A DNA stretch of 64,000 bases from Lithodes maja (Eukaryota > Arthropoda > Malacostraca > Decapoda > Lithodidae). Every line of letters starts with the position of its first letter. Position 1 is the stretch's first letter. Position numbers and translations under genes: made by a program. Shown here piece by piece: positions 9,759-20,528 of this stretch. Where the stretch lies: NCBI GenBank assembly GCA_037953745.1, contig JBAKBP010004465.1, positions 1 through 64,000 on the forward strand. Direction: 5' to 3'. The notes under the pieces were generated by a model. That model was not told the origin of the DNA, made no database searches, and was given only the letters and a program-made list of their open reading frames with translations.

Positions 9759-10786
9759 CAGTGGCGGCTCGTATAAAATAAAATGGAGGGACTGCTTTCC
9801 TATATCAGTAAAATTATGTTATAAATTTAAAACATTACTACTGTACTGCATACTGTTCAAAAGATAACAATGGTGTAGGTCTTAATTTTGTTTTAATTTC
9901 CTATCAATATATTTGCTAAGTGTCAAATGAGAAAAACTAATGTTTTGCAAACATCTAACTATTTGCCATTATGCTCAATCAACCTATGATTATAATAATA
10001 ATACAGCATAGCCTAGTTAGAAATAACCAAAAGCCACGATCGAAGCTTTGTAATAATAATGTACAGCTTGCAGAAACAAACTAACTAAAACAGGGACGAC
10101 AAAATATCTTATAATTCTGACATTTTCAGTATTTTTGCTAAACTATTTGTTCATTAACTTCAGAAGTTCCTTTATAAGCTAAGAAAATCGCCTACAGCCA
10201 GGTAGGCCGAGCTAGAAACATAGAAAATCATCACTGATTATGAAAAAAGGGAAAAATTGTTAAGTCTTAATAGGCTAAGGGAATGCCTGCAAGGTGTTTA
10301 ATAAACTGAATAAAATCGCGTCCCTTGAATAATGGTAGGCCTAGTATATATAAATCATAAGCGTCCTTCATGCTCATGTATACTAACCAAAATGTATACT
10401 AGTTAAATACTGAGAATACTGAAACAAAGCTACGATCGTAGCTAACAGAATGCTATTCATGCACACGCATAAACACTGCATATGTCAACACAAGACTGAG
10501 GGCTGACGCTGGTGCAGCTCATCGTCTTTTGGTGCCACCACTGCGGCTGGGAAAACTCTTGTACGGTACTAGATGTTATACTTATGAAATCTGCTTAATT
10601 GAGGTTAGAATTTAACAAAAATTAACATAGCAAGCTACTGAATAGTATACAAATGCTTAGTACAGGTATTTTCAAATGTATGTTGTCAAATATTAACCTC
10701 CTGTGTCTATCATAATCATCTGCCTGACAGTGCTGTGAGCCAGGGAGGTCTGCAGCTCAACAGCTCTCATGGACGAGCCGCCACTG
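9759..10786. mobile_element. Non-autonomous hAT element (duplication copy 2)
   Basis: Same element as 2351-3378, with CAGTGGCGGCTCGT terminal inverted repeats and the ATGGCAAC 8-bp duplication. It was carried along by the segmental duplication and is not an independent insertion. Confidence 0.93.
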
Positions 10787-11080
10787 ATGGCAACACACCC
10801 ACAGATACCAAGAAATATCAAAACAACACCCAGCACATGGTATCACACACAAATACTGTCTTCTCTCCCTCCCTGCCCACCCCATACCAGCTTCCAGAAG
10901 CACATCCATACTCATATCTCTTGCCGTTCCATCCAATCACTCGTAGACAACATGCAGCTGCAGGCACGACTTCCCGATATCCATCCTTCTGAATCCTCAC
11001 TTCCTAGCGAGGACAGAGTCCACCTGGCCAGGCTGAGATGTGGGCACCATCCAGCTCTGCTGAGCTATCAGAAGAGACTG
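10787..11080 (+). pseudogene. Jockey-like LINE fragment, duplication copy 2 (second half)
   Basis: Counterpart of 3379-3672. The frame covers the PRNIKTTPS to LLSYQKRL segment and stops at the same point, before the Cys/His motif. Confidence 0.72.
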
Positions 11081-11301
11081 GGCCCCGCAGTACCAAATAA
11101 CTGAGATATCCCTTCGACGAACGACTCTCACGTCGGATTCGCACGTTTAGGTGGTACCGTCAGTTGCTACCTTGTGCGAATCTCTCGTGCGATACCGTCA
11201 CACGTAGGGTTGGTAGTTGGTACCACTGTCAACATTGCCGCGGTGAAGTTGTTGTTGTTGTTCCCTAAGCTGCCTGGCCGAACATCTAGAATCTATAACT
11301 A

Positions 11302-11806
11302 CAGTCGACCCTCGCAAATCCGGACTTCACCAATCCGGACTTTCAACAATCCGGACACAATCCGGAGTCCGGTCCGATCGTCCGGTAGTGCGTACCGTAA
11401 CGCATACTTGTCCGAATACTTAAAATTTTGTCCGGTAGGTCAAATATACGTCTCCGATATACGTAAGACCAAGGACAAGTTAAAGAACTATGCTGCTAAA
11501 TTTTGTGTCGAAGGCAATAAATCTAAAACTGGCAAAGCAAGACCAAGGAAAAATATGACCACAGCTGATCATTCCCAGCTAGATGCAGCTGTACTGAAGT
11601 GGTTTCTTCAGGAGAGGTCTAGTGGCGTGAATGTTTGTGGAGGAAGAGAACCTAACCCTCTCTCAAGTATATAACGCCGATGAGACTGGATTTTACTGGC
11701 GTTCTATGCCCAAAAATACCCAGGTACACTATTTTCTGAATCCGGACTTTTCCTGAATTCGGACAAGGCCCAGTCTCTTTTAGTCCGAATTTGCGAGGGT
11801 CGACTG
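11302..11806 (+). mobile_element. Deleted pogo/jerky-type transposon (505 bp)
   Basis: Ends are CAGTCGACCCTCGCAAAT and its near-perfect reverse complement, flanked by TA at 11300-11301 and 11807-11808. Copy 1 of the duplication shows the clean empty site near 3900. Inside are two remnants of a CENP-B/jerky-like transposase: a helix-turn-helix part (HSQLDAAVLKWFLQERSSG, about 11570-11630) and the start of a DDE domain in another frame (VYNADETGFYWRSMPKNT, about 11665-11720). The section between is deleted, so the element cannot encode a transposase and would need one in trans. Confidence 0.88.
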
Positions 11807-11808
11807 TA

Positions 11809-12379
11809 CATGTACCAGTAAGGTGATGTACAAAACAGGCCTTCTTAGAAGCACGCTGCCTGTTTTTTCTTTTCCATTTTTTTATTACTATTTTTGTATG
11901 AACAAAATAAATTTTAAGAACGCTAGTTTTGGGTGTTTTTTCTCAACCTATTGTTGATTTGTTAGTGACTTTGATATTGTCACGAATGTCCCCCTCCAGT
12001 CTTGCGATATCAGGCATATCATCAATGATGAAAGGGCCACTAATAAATTATAGGTTTGAGTCCTGGAGGGAAGAAGGAAAACCTAATACAGTACAGTAAG
12101 ACCCCGATTTTCCGGCACTCAGGAGGATTTGCAACCTCCGGTAAATTGAAAAGTCCGGTTGAATGAACATTACTCCTATAAATGCCCATAAACCCCCAAA
12201 AAATACCCCCTAATGACTATCTGTATTATCAGCCTTGATATAATAAACAAACACACATTACTATACCATTTTAATAGTAATGTTCTCAACTCGCCAATTT
12301 ATAAGTACAGTAGAAGTTGGAAAAGGCGTCCAGCTGTTGTTGGCTTAATGCGTATCATCGTAGAAGTCTAAGCCTTCAG
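11809..12379. other. Non-coding repeat mosaic (matches 3895-4464)
   Basis: Same content as in duplication copy 1: T-rich unrecognised sequence, the diverged GTTTGAGTCCTGGAGGG repeat piece near 12050, and the pogo-like CAGTAAGACCCC end near 12094. No gene seen. Confidence 0.6.
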
Positions 12380-13305
12380 CTGTTGTTGTTGTTGTTGTTG
12401 TTGTTGTTCCCTAAGCTGCCTGGCCGAACAGCCCCGAGTCCCTAAGGAAGGCCATGGCCACGGTTGGGCTTTCCCACAGAGCTCTCAAAGAGTGTAAATT
12501 GTGTTGTTGGCGTAAGTGGTTGTGTGAAATGCAGTCTTCTATGATGTGTTTAATGGTATGGGGTGCTGTGTTACAACCCGGGCAGGTGTCGACGACGGAG
12601 TCATCCAGTCTCTTCTGATAGCTCAGAAGAGCCGGATGGTGTCCGCATCTCAGCCTGGCCAGGTGGACTCTGTCCTCGCGAGGAAGGGAGGATTCAGAAG
12701 GATGGATTTCGGGAGGTCGTGCTTGCAGCTGCGTGTTGTCTATGAGTGAGTGAATGGAACGGCGAGTGATATGAGTATGGATGTGCTTCCGGAAGTTGGT
12801 TTGGGGTGGGCAGGGAGGGAGAGAAGACAGTATTTGTGTGTGATAGCGTGTGCTGGGTGTTGTTTTTATATTTCTTGGTGTCTGTGGGTGTGTAGCCATG
12901 TAGTGTAGTGGGTGGTGTTGATTCGTGGAGGCTGCTGCCAGGAATTGTGTGCCTCTCATGTCTAGATGATCTTTGACTTTGAGGACTTTGGTTTCTTAAT
13001 GTAGGTGATCTGTGGGTGTCGTAGCTGTGCATCCTGTGATGATTTTCAGGGCTTTATTTTGAATGGTCTGTAATTGATGTAATATGATGTGTTTCAGCTA
13101 GGTTGGAAGCCCAGGCCGGGCTTGTGTATTCCATAACTGATCTTATGTATTGTTTGTAGACTGTGGTGGTGGTTTCTTTGTTGTGTCCAAATTTTGTGTG
13201 GGCAAGTGATCTGAGGGCGTTAAGTCTGGGTGTCAGTTTCTTTTTCGTGTTTGTGGTGTGCTGTTTGAATGTCATTAGGGTGTCGTATGTTACTCCTAGG
13301 ATTTT
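12380..13305 (-). pseudogene. Jockey-like LINE 3' part, duplication copy 2
   Basis: Counterpart of 4465-5390, with frames at 12411-12959 and 13054-13275 broken at the same place. The C-terminal CPGC...HTIKHIIEDC motif and the (AAC)n tail are kept. The shared break shows the LINE was already damaged before the duplication. Confidence 0.78.
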
Positions 13306-13317
13306 GTGTGTGTGTGT

Positions 13318-13823
13318 ACTTACACTAGTTGTTGTTGTATGTTATTCACTTTGCTTTGTTTCGTCAAGGGGAATCCACGCAATGCGAGCTAAGCTCATTA
13401 TTATCGCGCCTCCTTAACTGGGAATGTATTGCGTGAAATGCATGTTAAGTGTTTATGTATCGTTGGAATGGCTGTGGATGTGTGTGTAGTCTGTATTTTA
13501 GCCAATTGGCGACATCTGGAAACGAAGGCTTAGGGTTAATCTGTATGGTACCATTCTCACTACGGTACCAGTCTCACCCGAAGGCTTAGGTTGACCAGTA
13601 GCTTAGGTGAACCATATGATACCCATCTCGCCTTGTACCATTTTTGCCAACCCCAGATGGGACGTCACAACGTCGTCCACTTATTCCAGGTACCTATTTA
13701 CAGCTAGGTGAACTGAGGCTAACGCATGAAAGGAGACAAGCCCAATTTGTCTCCGCCCGGTCTGGGATTGAACCCCCGACCCCTCGTGTGTGAGACGAGA
13801 GCTCTACCTACTAGGCTACGGGC
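13318..13823 (-). mobile_element. tRNA-derived SINE, duplication copy 2
   Basis: Counterpart of 5403-5908, with the same tRNA-like head, body and CAACTAGTGTAAG tail beside (AC)n. Two or so substitutions separate the copies. Confidence 0.87.
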
Positions 13824-13828
13824 TGTGT

Positions 13829-16800
13829 ATTTACCTATTTGTATTTACCTATTTGTAGTTTACAGGAATTGAGCAGCGCTCGTGTTGTCCTGTCTTAGTT
13901 ACTTTATAATCAATCCATTTTACTTAGACAAGTATCGTAATGGATATTCCCAGTTCCCAGTATTTTGGACTAACATATCATAACTTATGTTGCCCTATTT
14001 CCATATTTACTTTTATCCAACCTAGATTTGAACATGTTAATGTTCCTCGCTCTCACCACCTCCTCCTCCAAGTTGTTCCAAGTCTCTATACTCCTATATG
14101 GGAAGCTGAATTTCTTTGTGTCCTTACGACATCTGCCCTTCCTCAGCTTAAACTCGTGCCCTCTTGTCCTTCCATTATCCCTCACGAATAGATCTTCCCT
14201 ATCTACTCGTTCCAAACTTTTTACTCCCTTGAACATCGTTATTAAGTCGCCTCGTTCCCTTCTCTCTTTCAAGGTAGGCAGTTGTAGTGTCTTAAGTCTT
14301 TCCTCATATGTCAACTCCTTCAATCTTGGGATCATCTTCGTTGCTATCCTTTGGACTTTCTCTAATTTGTTTATATGTTTTTTCAAATGTGGTGACCATA
14401 TCACTGCTGCATATTCTAATCTTGGTCTTATCATAGTCATTATCAATTTTCTTAACATTTCTTCATCCAAATAGTTAAATGCCACTCTCATATTGGTTAT
14501 TATTCCATATGCTCCTCCAATGATCATGTTAATATGCTTCTCCGGGGATAGATCATCTTGTATTATCACTCCAAGGTCCTTCTCATGCCGTGTTTTGCCG
14601 ATTATTTCAGTTCCTAATTTGTACACCCAGCTTGGCCTTATCTCACTTGTTCCCACTTCCAAAACATGACACTTTTCTGCATTAAAACTCATTTTCCAGG
14701 TTTGGCTCCATCTGTGCAACTCATCTAGGTCCTTTTGAAGATCCTGACAACTTTCTATACAGGTGACATTCTTCATGATCTTAGCGTCATCCGCAAACAT
14801 ATTCATATGACTATTCAAGTTTTCTGGCATGTCGTTTACATAAAGTAGGAACATTATCGGACCCAACACTGATCCCTGTGGTACTCCGCTCGTCACACTC
14901 CTCCACTGTGAATATTCGTCTCGTATCGTGGTCCTCATTTCTCTTCCTATTAAAAAGTTTTCCATCCATTTTAACATCCTACCATGTACACCTCCAACAA
15001 CCTGCAATTTCCACAATAACCTTTTGTGAGGCACCCTGTCAAAGGCCTTTTTCAGGTCCAGGTAAACACAGTCAACCCATCCCTCTCTCTCCTGTGTAAC
15101 ATCTACAACTCTGCTATAAAAGCTTAATAAATTAGATACACAAGATCTCCCTTCCCTGAATCCAAATTGTTTCTCGCTAAGCACCCCCTGTCCCTCAATG
15201 AAGTGTGTCCACTTTTTCCTTATAATTTTCTCACAAATTTTACAAACAATGCTGGTGAGGGACACCGGTCTGTAGTTAAGCGGATTTTCTCTGTCTCCTC
15301 CTTTGTAAATTGGTACTATGTTAGCTCTCTTCCATTCCACTGGCAGGTCTCCCTCATTCAGTGAAGATTTGATGATTTCATAGATTGGTTCCACTAACTC
15401 TTCCGCACATTCTTTGAGGATCCATCCAGCCACTCCATCTGGTCCCATTGATTTCCTCACGTCCAAATCCTGCATCAATTTCAGCACTTCACTTTTTGTC
15501 ACTTTCATTTCAGGCATCTGTGGTGTTCTCATTTCTCTATTAGGTTCTATAAACTCCTCCTCTTTTACAAACACTGACTGAAGCTTTTCATTCATAACTT
15601 CACACAATTCTTTATCTTTCTCATAGCTGTTTGTTCCAACTCTTAGTCTGACAATACCTTCTTTTGTTTTTATTTTTCCATTTACAAATCTATAAAATAG
15701 TTTTGGCTCATTTTTGCACTTCTCTACAATATTCCTTTCATATTTATATTGTTCCTCGCGTCGTATCTTTACGTATTCATTTCTTTTCTCCTTGTACTTA
15801 TTCCAGTTATTTTCACTATGTCTCTTCCGTGCTATATTCCAGGCTCGGTTTCTTCTATCCTGTGCCTTACTACATCTTATATTAAACCATTCTTTTTCCT
15901 TCTTTACCCCTGATTGGAACCTTGGGACATATTTATGTATCCCTTCTTCATATACTTTCAGGAAAAGTCTATATTTGTCTTGAACCATTTCCAGGCTTTC
16001 TAGTTCCTTCCAATTTATACTTTGGAAATAATGTTTCAATGATTTAAAATCAGTTTTAGCATAATTGTATCTATTTATTTTATGTCCTTCCTTTCTCTCC
16101 TCATTTTCCCCCAAATCCATCTCCATTTCTAATATCTTGTGATCACTTTTTCCCAAGGGACAACGATAATTTATCTTTCTAACATCATGTGGATCACTGG
16201 TGAAGACTAGGTCTAGCCTGGATGGTTCATCCATCCCTCTGATTCGTGTGTTTTCTCTAACATGTTGTGTTAACATGTTTTCTGTTACTAGATTCAATAA
16301 TTTACTGCCCCAAGATTCATTATTATTTCCCGCATCTAACCCTTCCCAATTGACTTCCTTACAATTGAAATCACCTGTTAATAATAATTTATTTCTCCTA
16401 TTAAAAAGTATTTTTAGTGCATCTAGAGATTCCGTGATTAGTTGATCATATTTATCCCGCTTCCATGCTCTAGTTTGTGGTGGTATATAAGCCACTGCTA
16501 TATCAGTTGCTTTGTTGTCCTTGTCTTTTATTGTCACTGCTATAATTTCTGATCTATTATTGCCTAGGTTAATCTCACTTGCTTCTATATTTCTGTCAGT
16601 CATTATTAACACTCCACCGCCCACTTTTCCTTCTCTATCTTTTCTCCACACATTGTACCCTTCCCATCCCAACACTCCCAATTCAGTACCACCTCTCAAC
16701 TTTGTTTCTGCTAAGCACATAATATGTGGTTTATATTTCTCAATATAGTCATTCAATTCTAATTTCTTAGACAGCAAGCCATCCACATTACTATACATCA

Positions 16801-17113
16801 GCTTCATTTCCCCCCTTCTTACACCTTTCTTTTTTTCTCTTTCCCTAATATTCCCAGACTCTACTCCCCCCCCGCTTCCACTCCACCTTCTCTCCCTTGC
16901 TCCCCCGTGCTCTCCACCTGCCCTGTTCCTCTCACTTGTTCCTGGTTTACACCAGTCTCTCCCTCCTGTCCTTCGGTACTGGTACTCGCTTCCCCTGTCC
17001 GACCGTTCATCCCTAAGTTCTCTGTTTGCCCCTCCGTCTTCCTCTGTGGGCTTTTGATGAACCATTTCCTCTTCTTCGTTCCTACCAGTCTCCAATAAAA
17101 AAAATCCACTTCT
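13829..17113 (-). mobile_element. LINE B copy 1 (CR1/L2-like)
   Basis: Longest LINE B copy. The 3' tail on the minus strand is two repeats of TACAAATAGGTAAA ending in TACACA, against the SINE 5' end. A 30-nt hairpin (CAGGA...GAGC...GCTC...TCCTG) lies at 13863-13892 just before the tail. The 5' end stops at (AC)n at 17114. Copy 2 follows directly upstream on the same strand. Confidence 0.88.
13985..17095 (-). CDS. LINE B endonuclease/reverse transcriptase (1036 codons)
   Basis: This ORF has the most complete LINE polyprotein in the window. Residues 1-95 are hydrophilic, rich in Glu, Arg and Gly. The endonuclease runs from about 97 to 325, with KLMYSNVDGLLSKKLE, catalytic-type ETKL at 130-133, GDFN at 241-244 and SDH at 317-319. 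The reverse transcriptase spans about 540-830: GPDG 551-554, YLDLKKAFD near 678-686, SGVPQGS 736-742, FADD 767-770. The tail has MIRPRLEYAAVIWSPHLKKH and the QRIATKMIPRL block. The first ATG is residue 11 (17065), so the true start may be lost upstream; no ORF1 is visible. I see no internal stop, consistent with a young insertion. Confidence 0.92.
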   Translation of the reverse strand: METGRNEEEEMVHQKPTEEDGGANRELRDERSDRGSEYQYRRTGGRDWCKPGTSERNRAGGEHGGARERRWSGSGGGVESGNIREREKKKGVRRGEMKLMYSNVDGLLSKKLELNDYIEKYKPHIMCLAETKLRGGTELGVLGWEGYNVWRKDREGKVGGGVLIMTDRNIEASEINLGNNRSEIIAVTIKDKDNKATDIAVAYIPPQTRAWKRDKYDQLITESLDALKILFNRRNKLLLTGDFNCKEVNWEGLDAGNNNESWGSKLLNLVTENMLTQHVRENTRIRGMDEPSRLDLVFTSDPHDVRKINYRCPLGKSDHKILEMEMDLGENEERKEGHKINRYNYAKTDFKSLKHYFQSINWKELESLEMVQDKYRLFLKVYEEGIHKYVPRFQSGVKKEKEWFNIRCSKAQDRRNRAWNIARKRHSENNWNKYKEKRNEYVKIRREEQYKYERNIVEKCKNEPKLFYRFVNGKIKTKEGIVRLRVGTNSYEKDKELCEVMNEKLQSVFVKEEEFIEPNREMRTPQMPEMKVTKSEVLKLMQDLDVRKSMGPDGVAGWILKECAEELVEPIYEIIKSSLNEGDLPVEWKRANIVPIYKGGDRENPLNYRPVSLTSIVCKICEKIIRKKWTHFIEGQGVLSEKQFGFREGRSCVSNLLSFYSRVVDVTQEREGWVDCVYLDLKKAFDRVPHKRLLWKLQVVGGVHGRMLKWMENFLIGREMRTTIRDEYSQWRSVTSGVPQGSVLGPIMFLLYVNDMPENLNSHMNMFADDAKIMKNVTCIESCQDLQKDLDELHRWSQTWKMSFNAEKCHVLEVGTSEIRPSWVYKLGTEIIGKTRHEKDLGVIIQDDLSPEKHINMIIGGAYGIITNMRVAFNYLDEEMLRKLIMTMIRPRLEYAAVIWSPHLKKHINKLEKVQRIATKMIPRLKELTYEERLKTLQLPTLKERRERGDLITMFKGVKSLERVDREDLFVRDNGRTRGHEFKLRKGRCRKDTKKFSFPYRSIETWNNLEEEVVRARNINMFKSRLDKSKYGNRAT

Positions 17114-17124
17114 TGTGTGTGTGT
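17114..17124. repeat. Short (TG)n tract between LINE B copies
   Basis: About five TG units separate the 5' end of LINE B copy 1 from the 3' tail of copy 2. It is one of the series of (AC)n junctions in the LINE train. Confidence 0.85.
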
Positions 17125-19963
17125 ATTTACCTATTTGTATTTACCTATTTGTAGTTTACAGGAATTGAGCAGCGCTCGTGTTGTCCTGTCTTAGTTACTT
17201 TATAATCAATCCATTTTACTTAGACAAGTATCGTAATGGATATTCCCAGTTCCCAGTATTTTGGACTAACATATCATAACTTATGTTGCCCTATTTCCAT
17301 ATTTACTTTTATCCAACCTAGATTTGAACATGTTAATGTTCCTCGCTCTCACCACCTCCTCCTCCAAGTTGTTCCAAGTCTCTATACTCCTATATGGGAA
17401 GCTGAATTTCTTTGTGTCCTTACGACATCTGCCCTTCCTCAGCTTAAACTCGTGCCCTCTTGTCCTTCCATTATCCCTCACGAATAGATCTTCCCTATCT
17501 ACTCGTTCCAAACTTTTTACTCCCTTGAACATCGTTATTAAGTCGCCTCGTTCCCTTCTCTCTTTCAAGGTAGGCAGTTGTAGTGTCTTAAGTCTTTCCT
17601 CATATGTCAACTCCTTCAATCTTGGGATCATCTTCGTTGCTATCCTTTGGACTTTCTCTAATTTGTTTATATGTTTTTTCAAATGTGGTGACCATATCAC
17701 TGCTGCATATTCTAATCTTGGTCTTATCATAGTCATTATCAATTTTCTTAACATTTCTTCATCCAAATAGTTAAATGCCACTCTCATATTGGTTATTATT
17801 CCATATGCTCCTCCAATGATCATGTTAATATGCTTCTCCGGGGATAGATCATCTTGTATTATCACTCCAAGGTCCTTCTCATGCCGTGTTTTGCCGATTA
17901 TTTCAGTTCCTAATTTGTACACCCAGCTTGGCCTTATCTCACTTGTTCCCACTTCCAAAACATGACACTTTTCTGCATTGAAACTCATTTTCCAGGTTTG
18001 GCTCCATCTGTGCAACTCATCTAGGTCCTTTTGAAGATCCTGACAACTTTCTATACAGGTGACATTCTTCATGATCTTAGCGTCATCCGCAAACATATTC
18101 ATATGACTATTCAAGTTTTCTGGCATGTCGTTTACATAAAGTAGGAACATTATCGGACCCAACACTGATCCCTGTGGTACTCCGCTCGTCACACTCCTCC
18201 ACTGTGAATATTCGTCTCGTATCGTGGTCCTCATTTCTCTTCCTATTAAAAAGTTTTCCATCCATTTTAACATCCTACCATGTACACCTCCAACAACCTG
18301 CAATTTCCACAATAACCTTTTGTGAGGCACCCTGTCAAAGGCCTTTTTCAGGTCCAGGTAAACACAGTCAACCCATCCCTCTCTCTCCTGTGTAACATCT
18401 ACAACTCTGCTATAAAAGCTTAATAAATTAGATACACAAGATCTCCCTTCCCTGAATCCAAATTGTTTCTCGCTAAGCACCCCCTGTCCCTCAATGAAGT
18501 GTGTCCACTTTTTCCTTATAATTTTCTCACAAATTTTACAAACAATGCTGGTGAGGGACACCGGTCTGTAGTTAAGCGGATTTTCTCTGTCTCCTCCTTT
18601 GTAAATTGGTACTATGTTAGCTCTCTTCCATTCCACTGGCAGGTCTCCCTCATTCAGTGAAGATTTGATGATTTCATAGATTGGTTCCACTAACTCTTCC
18701 GCACATTCTTTGAGGATCCATCCAGCCACTCCATCTGGTCCCATTGATATTCTCACGTCCAAATCCTGCATCAATTTCAGCACTTCACTTTTTGTCACTT
18801 TCATTTCAGGCATCTGTGGTGTTCTCATTTCTCTATTAGGTTCTATAAACTCCTCCTCTTTTACAAACACTGACTGAAGCTTTTCATTCATAACTTCACA
18901 CAATTCTTTATCTTTCTCATAGCTGTTTGTTCCAACTCTTAGTCTGACAATACCTTCTTTTGTTTTTATTTTTCCATTTACAAATCTATAAAATAGTTTT
19001 GGCTCATTTTTGCACTTCTCTACAATATTCCTTTCATATTTATATTGTTCCTCGCGTCGTATCTTTACGTATTCATTTCTTTTCTCCTTGTACTTATTCC
19101 AGTTATTTTCACTATGTCTCTTCCGTGCTATATTCCAGGCTCGGTTTCTTCTATCCTGTGCCTTACTACATCTTATATTGAACCATTCTTTTTCCTTCTT
19201 TACCCCTGATTGGAACCTTGGGACATATTTATGTATCCCTTCTTCATATACTTTCAGGAAAAGTCTATATTTGTCTTGAACCATTTCCAGGCTTTCTAGT
19301 TCCTTCCAATTTATACTTTGGAAATAATGTTTCAATGATTTAAAATCAGTTTTAGCATAATTGTATCTATTTATTTTATGTCCTTCCTTTCTCTCCTCAT
19401 TTTTCCCCAAATCCATCTCCATTTCTAATATCTTGTGATCACTTTTTCCCAAGGGACAACGATAATTTATCTTTCTAACATCATGTGGATCACTGGTGAA
19501 GACTAGGTCCAGCCTGGATGGTTCATCCATCCCTCTGATTCGTGTGTTTTCTCTAACATGTTGTGTTAACATGTTTTCTGTTACTAGATTCAATAATTTA
19601 CTACCCCAAGATTCATTATTATTTCCCGCATCTAACCCTTCCCAATTGACTTCCTTACAATTGAAATCACCTGTTAATAATAATTTATTTCTCCTATTAA
19701 AAAGTATTTTTAGTGCATCTAGAGATTCCGTGATTAGTTGATCATATTTATCCCGCTTCCATGCTCTAGTTTGTGGTGGTATATAAGCCACTGCTATATC
19801 AGTTGCTTTGTTGTCCTTGTCTTTTATTGTCACTGCTATAATTTCTGATCTATTATTGCCTAGGTTAATCTCACTTGCTTCTATATTTCTGTCAGTCATT
19901 ATTAACACTCCACCGCCCACTTTTCCTTCTCTATCTTTTCTCCACACATTGTACCCTTCCCAT

Positions 19964-19965
<2 letters not shown>
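17125..19965 (-). mobile_element. LINE B copy 2 (5'-truncated)
   Basis: Second LINE B insertion, offset 3296 bp from copy 1 and nearly identical (I noticed about seven substitutions). It has the same TACAAATAGGTAAA tail and hairpin (17159-17188). It is truncated within the endonuclease region and abuts a long (TG)n tract at 19966. Confidence 0.88.
17281..19947 (-). CDS. LINE B endonuclease/reverse transcriptase, N-truncated (888 codons)
   Basis: Same protein as 13985-17095 without its first about 148 residues. GDFN, SDH, SGVPQGS and FADD are all present. Two changes are visible: K to I just before SMGPDG and E to K near DLGKNEE. The frame opens at a non-ATG codon next to the truncation point, so this is a 5'-truncated insertion that kept an open frame. 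Confidence 0.9.
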   Translation of the reverse strand: MWRKDREGKVGGGVLIMTDRNIEASEINLGNNRSEIIAVTIKDKDNKATDIAVAYIPPQTRAWKRDKYDQLITESLDALKILFNRRNKLLLTGDFNCKEVNWEGLDAGNNNESWGSKLLNLVTENMLTQHVRENTRIRGMDEPSRLDLVFTSDPHDVRKINYRCPLGKSDHKILEMEMDLGKNEERKEGHKINRYNYAKTDFKSLKHYFQSINWKELESLEMVQDKYRLFLKVYEEGIHKYVPRFQSGVKKEKEWFNIRCSKAQDRRNRAWNIARKRHSENNWNKYKEKRNEYVKIRREEQYKYERNIVEKCKNEPKLFYRFVNGKIKTKEGIVRLRVGTNSYEKDKELCEVMNEKLQSVFVKEEEFIEPNREMRTPQMPEMKVTKSEVLKLMQDLDVRISMGPDGVAGWILKECAEELVEPIYEIIKSSLNEGDLPVEWKRANIVPIYKGGDRENPLNYRPVSLTSIVCKICEKIIRKKWTHFIEGQGVLSEKQFGFREGRSCVSNLLSFYSRVVDVTQEREGWVDCVYLDLKKAFDRVPHKRLLWKLQVVGGVHGRMLKWMENFLIGREMRTTIRDEYSQWRSVTSGVPQGSVLGPIMFLLYVNDMPENLNSHMNMFADDAKIMKNVTCIESCQDLQKDLDELHRWSQTWKMSFNAEKCHVLEVGTSEIRPSWVYKLGTEIIGKTRHEKDLGVIIQDDLSPEKHINMIIGGAYGIITNMRVAFNYLDEEMLRKLIMTMIRPRLEYAAVIWSPHLKKHINKLEKVQRIATKMIPRLKELTYEERLKTLQLPTLKERRERGDLITMFKGVKSLERVDREDLFVRDNGRTRGHEFKLRKGRCRKDTKKFSFPYRSIETWNNLEEEVVRARNINMFKSRLDKSKYGNRAT

Positions 19966-20016
<51 letters not shown>
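19966..20016. repeat. (TG)n microsatellite
   Basis: About 25 TG units between the truncated 5' end of LINE B copy 2 and the 3' end of SINE copy 2. Confidence 0.95.
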
Positions 20017-20020
<4 letters not shown>

Positions 20021-20495
20021 CAGTTACTTGTTCGTCAAGGGGAATCCACGCAATGCGAGCTAAGCTCATTATTATCGCGCCTCCTTAACTGGGAATGTAT
20101 TGCGTGAAATGCATGTTAAGTGTTTTATGTACTGTTGGAATGGCTGTGGATGTGTGTGTAGTCTGTATTTAGCCAATTGGCGACATCGGAAACGAAGGCT
20201 TAGGGTGGATCTGTATGGTACCATTCTCACTATAGACGGTACCGTCTCGCCCGAAGGCTTAGGTAGCCATCAGCTTAGGTGAACCATATGATACCCATCT
20301 CGCCTTGTACCATTTTTGCCAACCCCAGATGGGACGTCACAACGTCGTCCACTTATTCCAGGTACCTATTTACAGCTAGGTGAACTGAGGCTAACACATG
20401 AAAGGAGACAAGCCCAATTTGTCTCCGCCCGGCCGGGGATTGAACCCCCGACCCCTCGTGTGTGAGACGAGAGCTCTACCTACTAGGCTACGGGC
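20017..20495 (-). mobile_element. tRNA-derived SINE, copy 2
   Basis: Starts on the minus strand with GCCCGTAGCCTAGTAGG at 20495, with B box GGGGTTCAATCCC and the same body as copy 1 at somewhat lower identity. The 3' end differs: after the GAGCTTAGCTC inner hairpin it ends AAGTAACTGAGTAACACAC instead of the LINE C-like tail. Both ends touch (AC)n tracts. Confidence 0.88.

Positions 20496-20524
<29 letters not shown>
20496..20524. repeat. (TG)n microsatellite
   Basis: About 14 TG units between the SINE 5' end and the LINE C copy 1 tail. Confidence 0.95.

Positions 20525-20528
<4 letters not shown>

Larger units (their letters stand above)
7414..13823. repeat. Segmental duplication unit, copy 2
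   Basis: Direct repeat of 1-5908 with the same internal order. The offset is 7413 to position 60, 7408 from the footprint to the pogo insertion, and 7915 after it. The right edge is again the SINE 5' end, but here the next sequence is the LINE B tail instead of the gag fragment. A unit running from about 5909 to 13823 joined at short (TG) tracts would explain both edges and predicts a gag fragment left of the window. Confidence 0.92.

Noticed and set aside
11174..11674. 166-codon ORF as a host gene
   Set aside because: It starts in flanking repeat, crosses the transposon terminus and only its last part is transposase-like.
19808..20107. ORFs encoding Cys-Val repeats
   Set aside because: Direct translation of (TG)n microsatellites.
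20420..20495. Functional tRNA gene on the minus strand
   Set aside because: The tRNA-like head is followed by the same 400-bp body in four copies and has weak acceptor pairing. It is the promoter region of a SINE.
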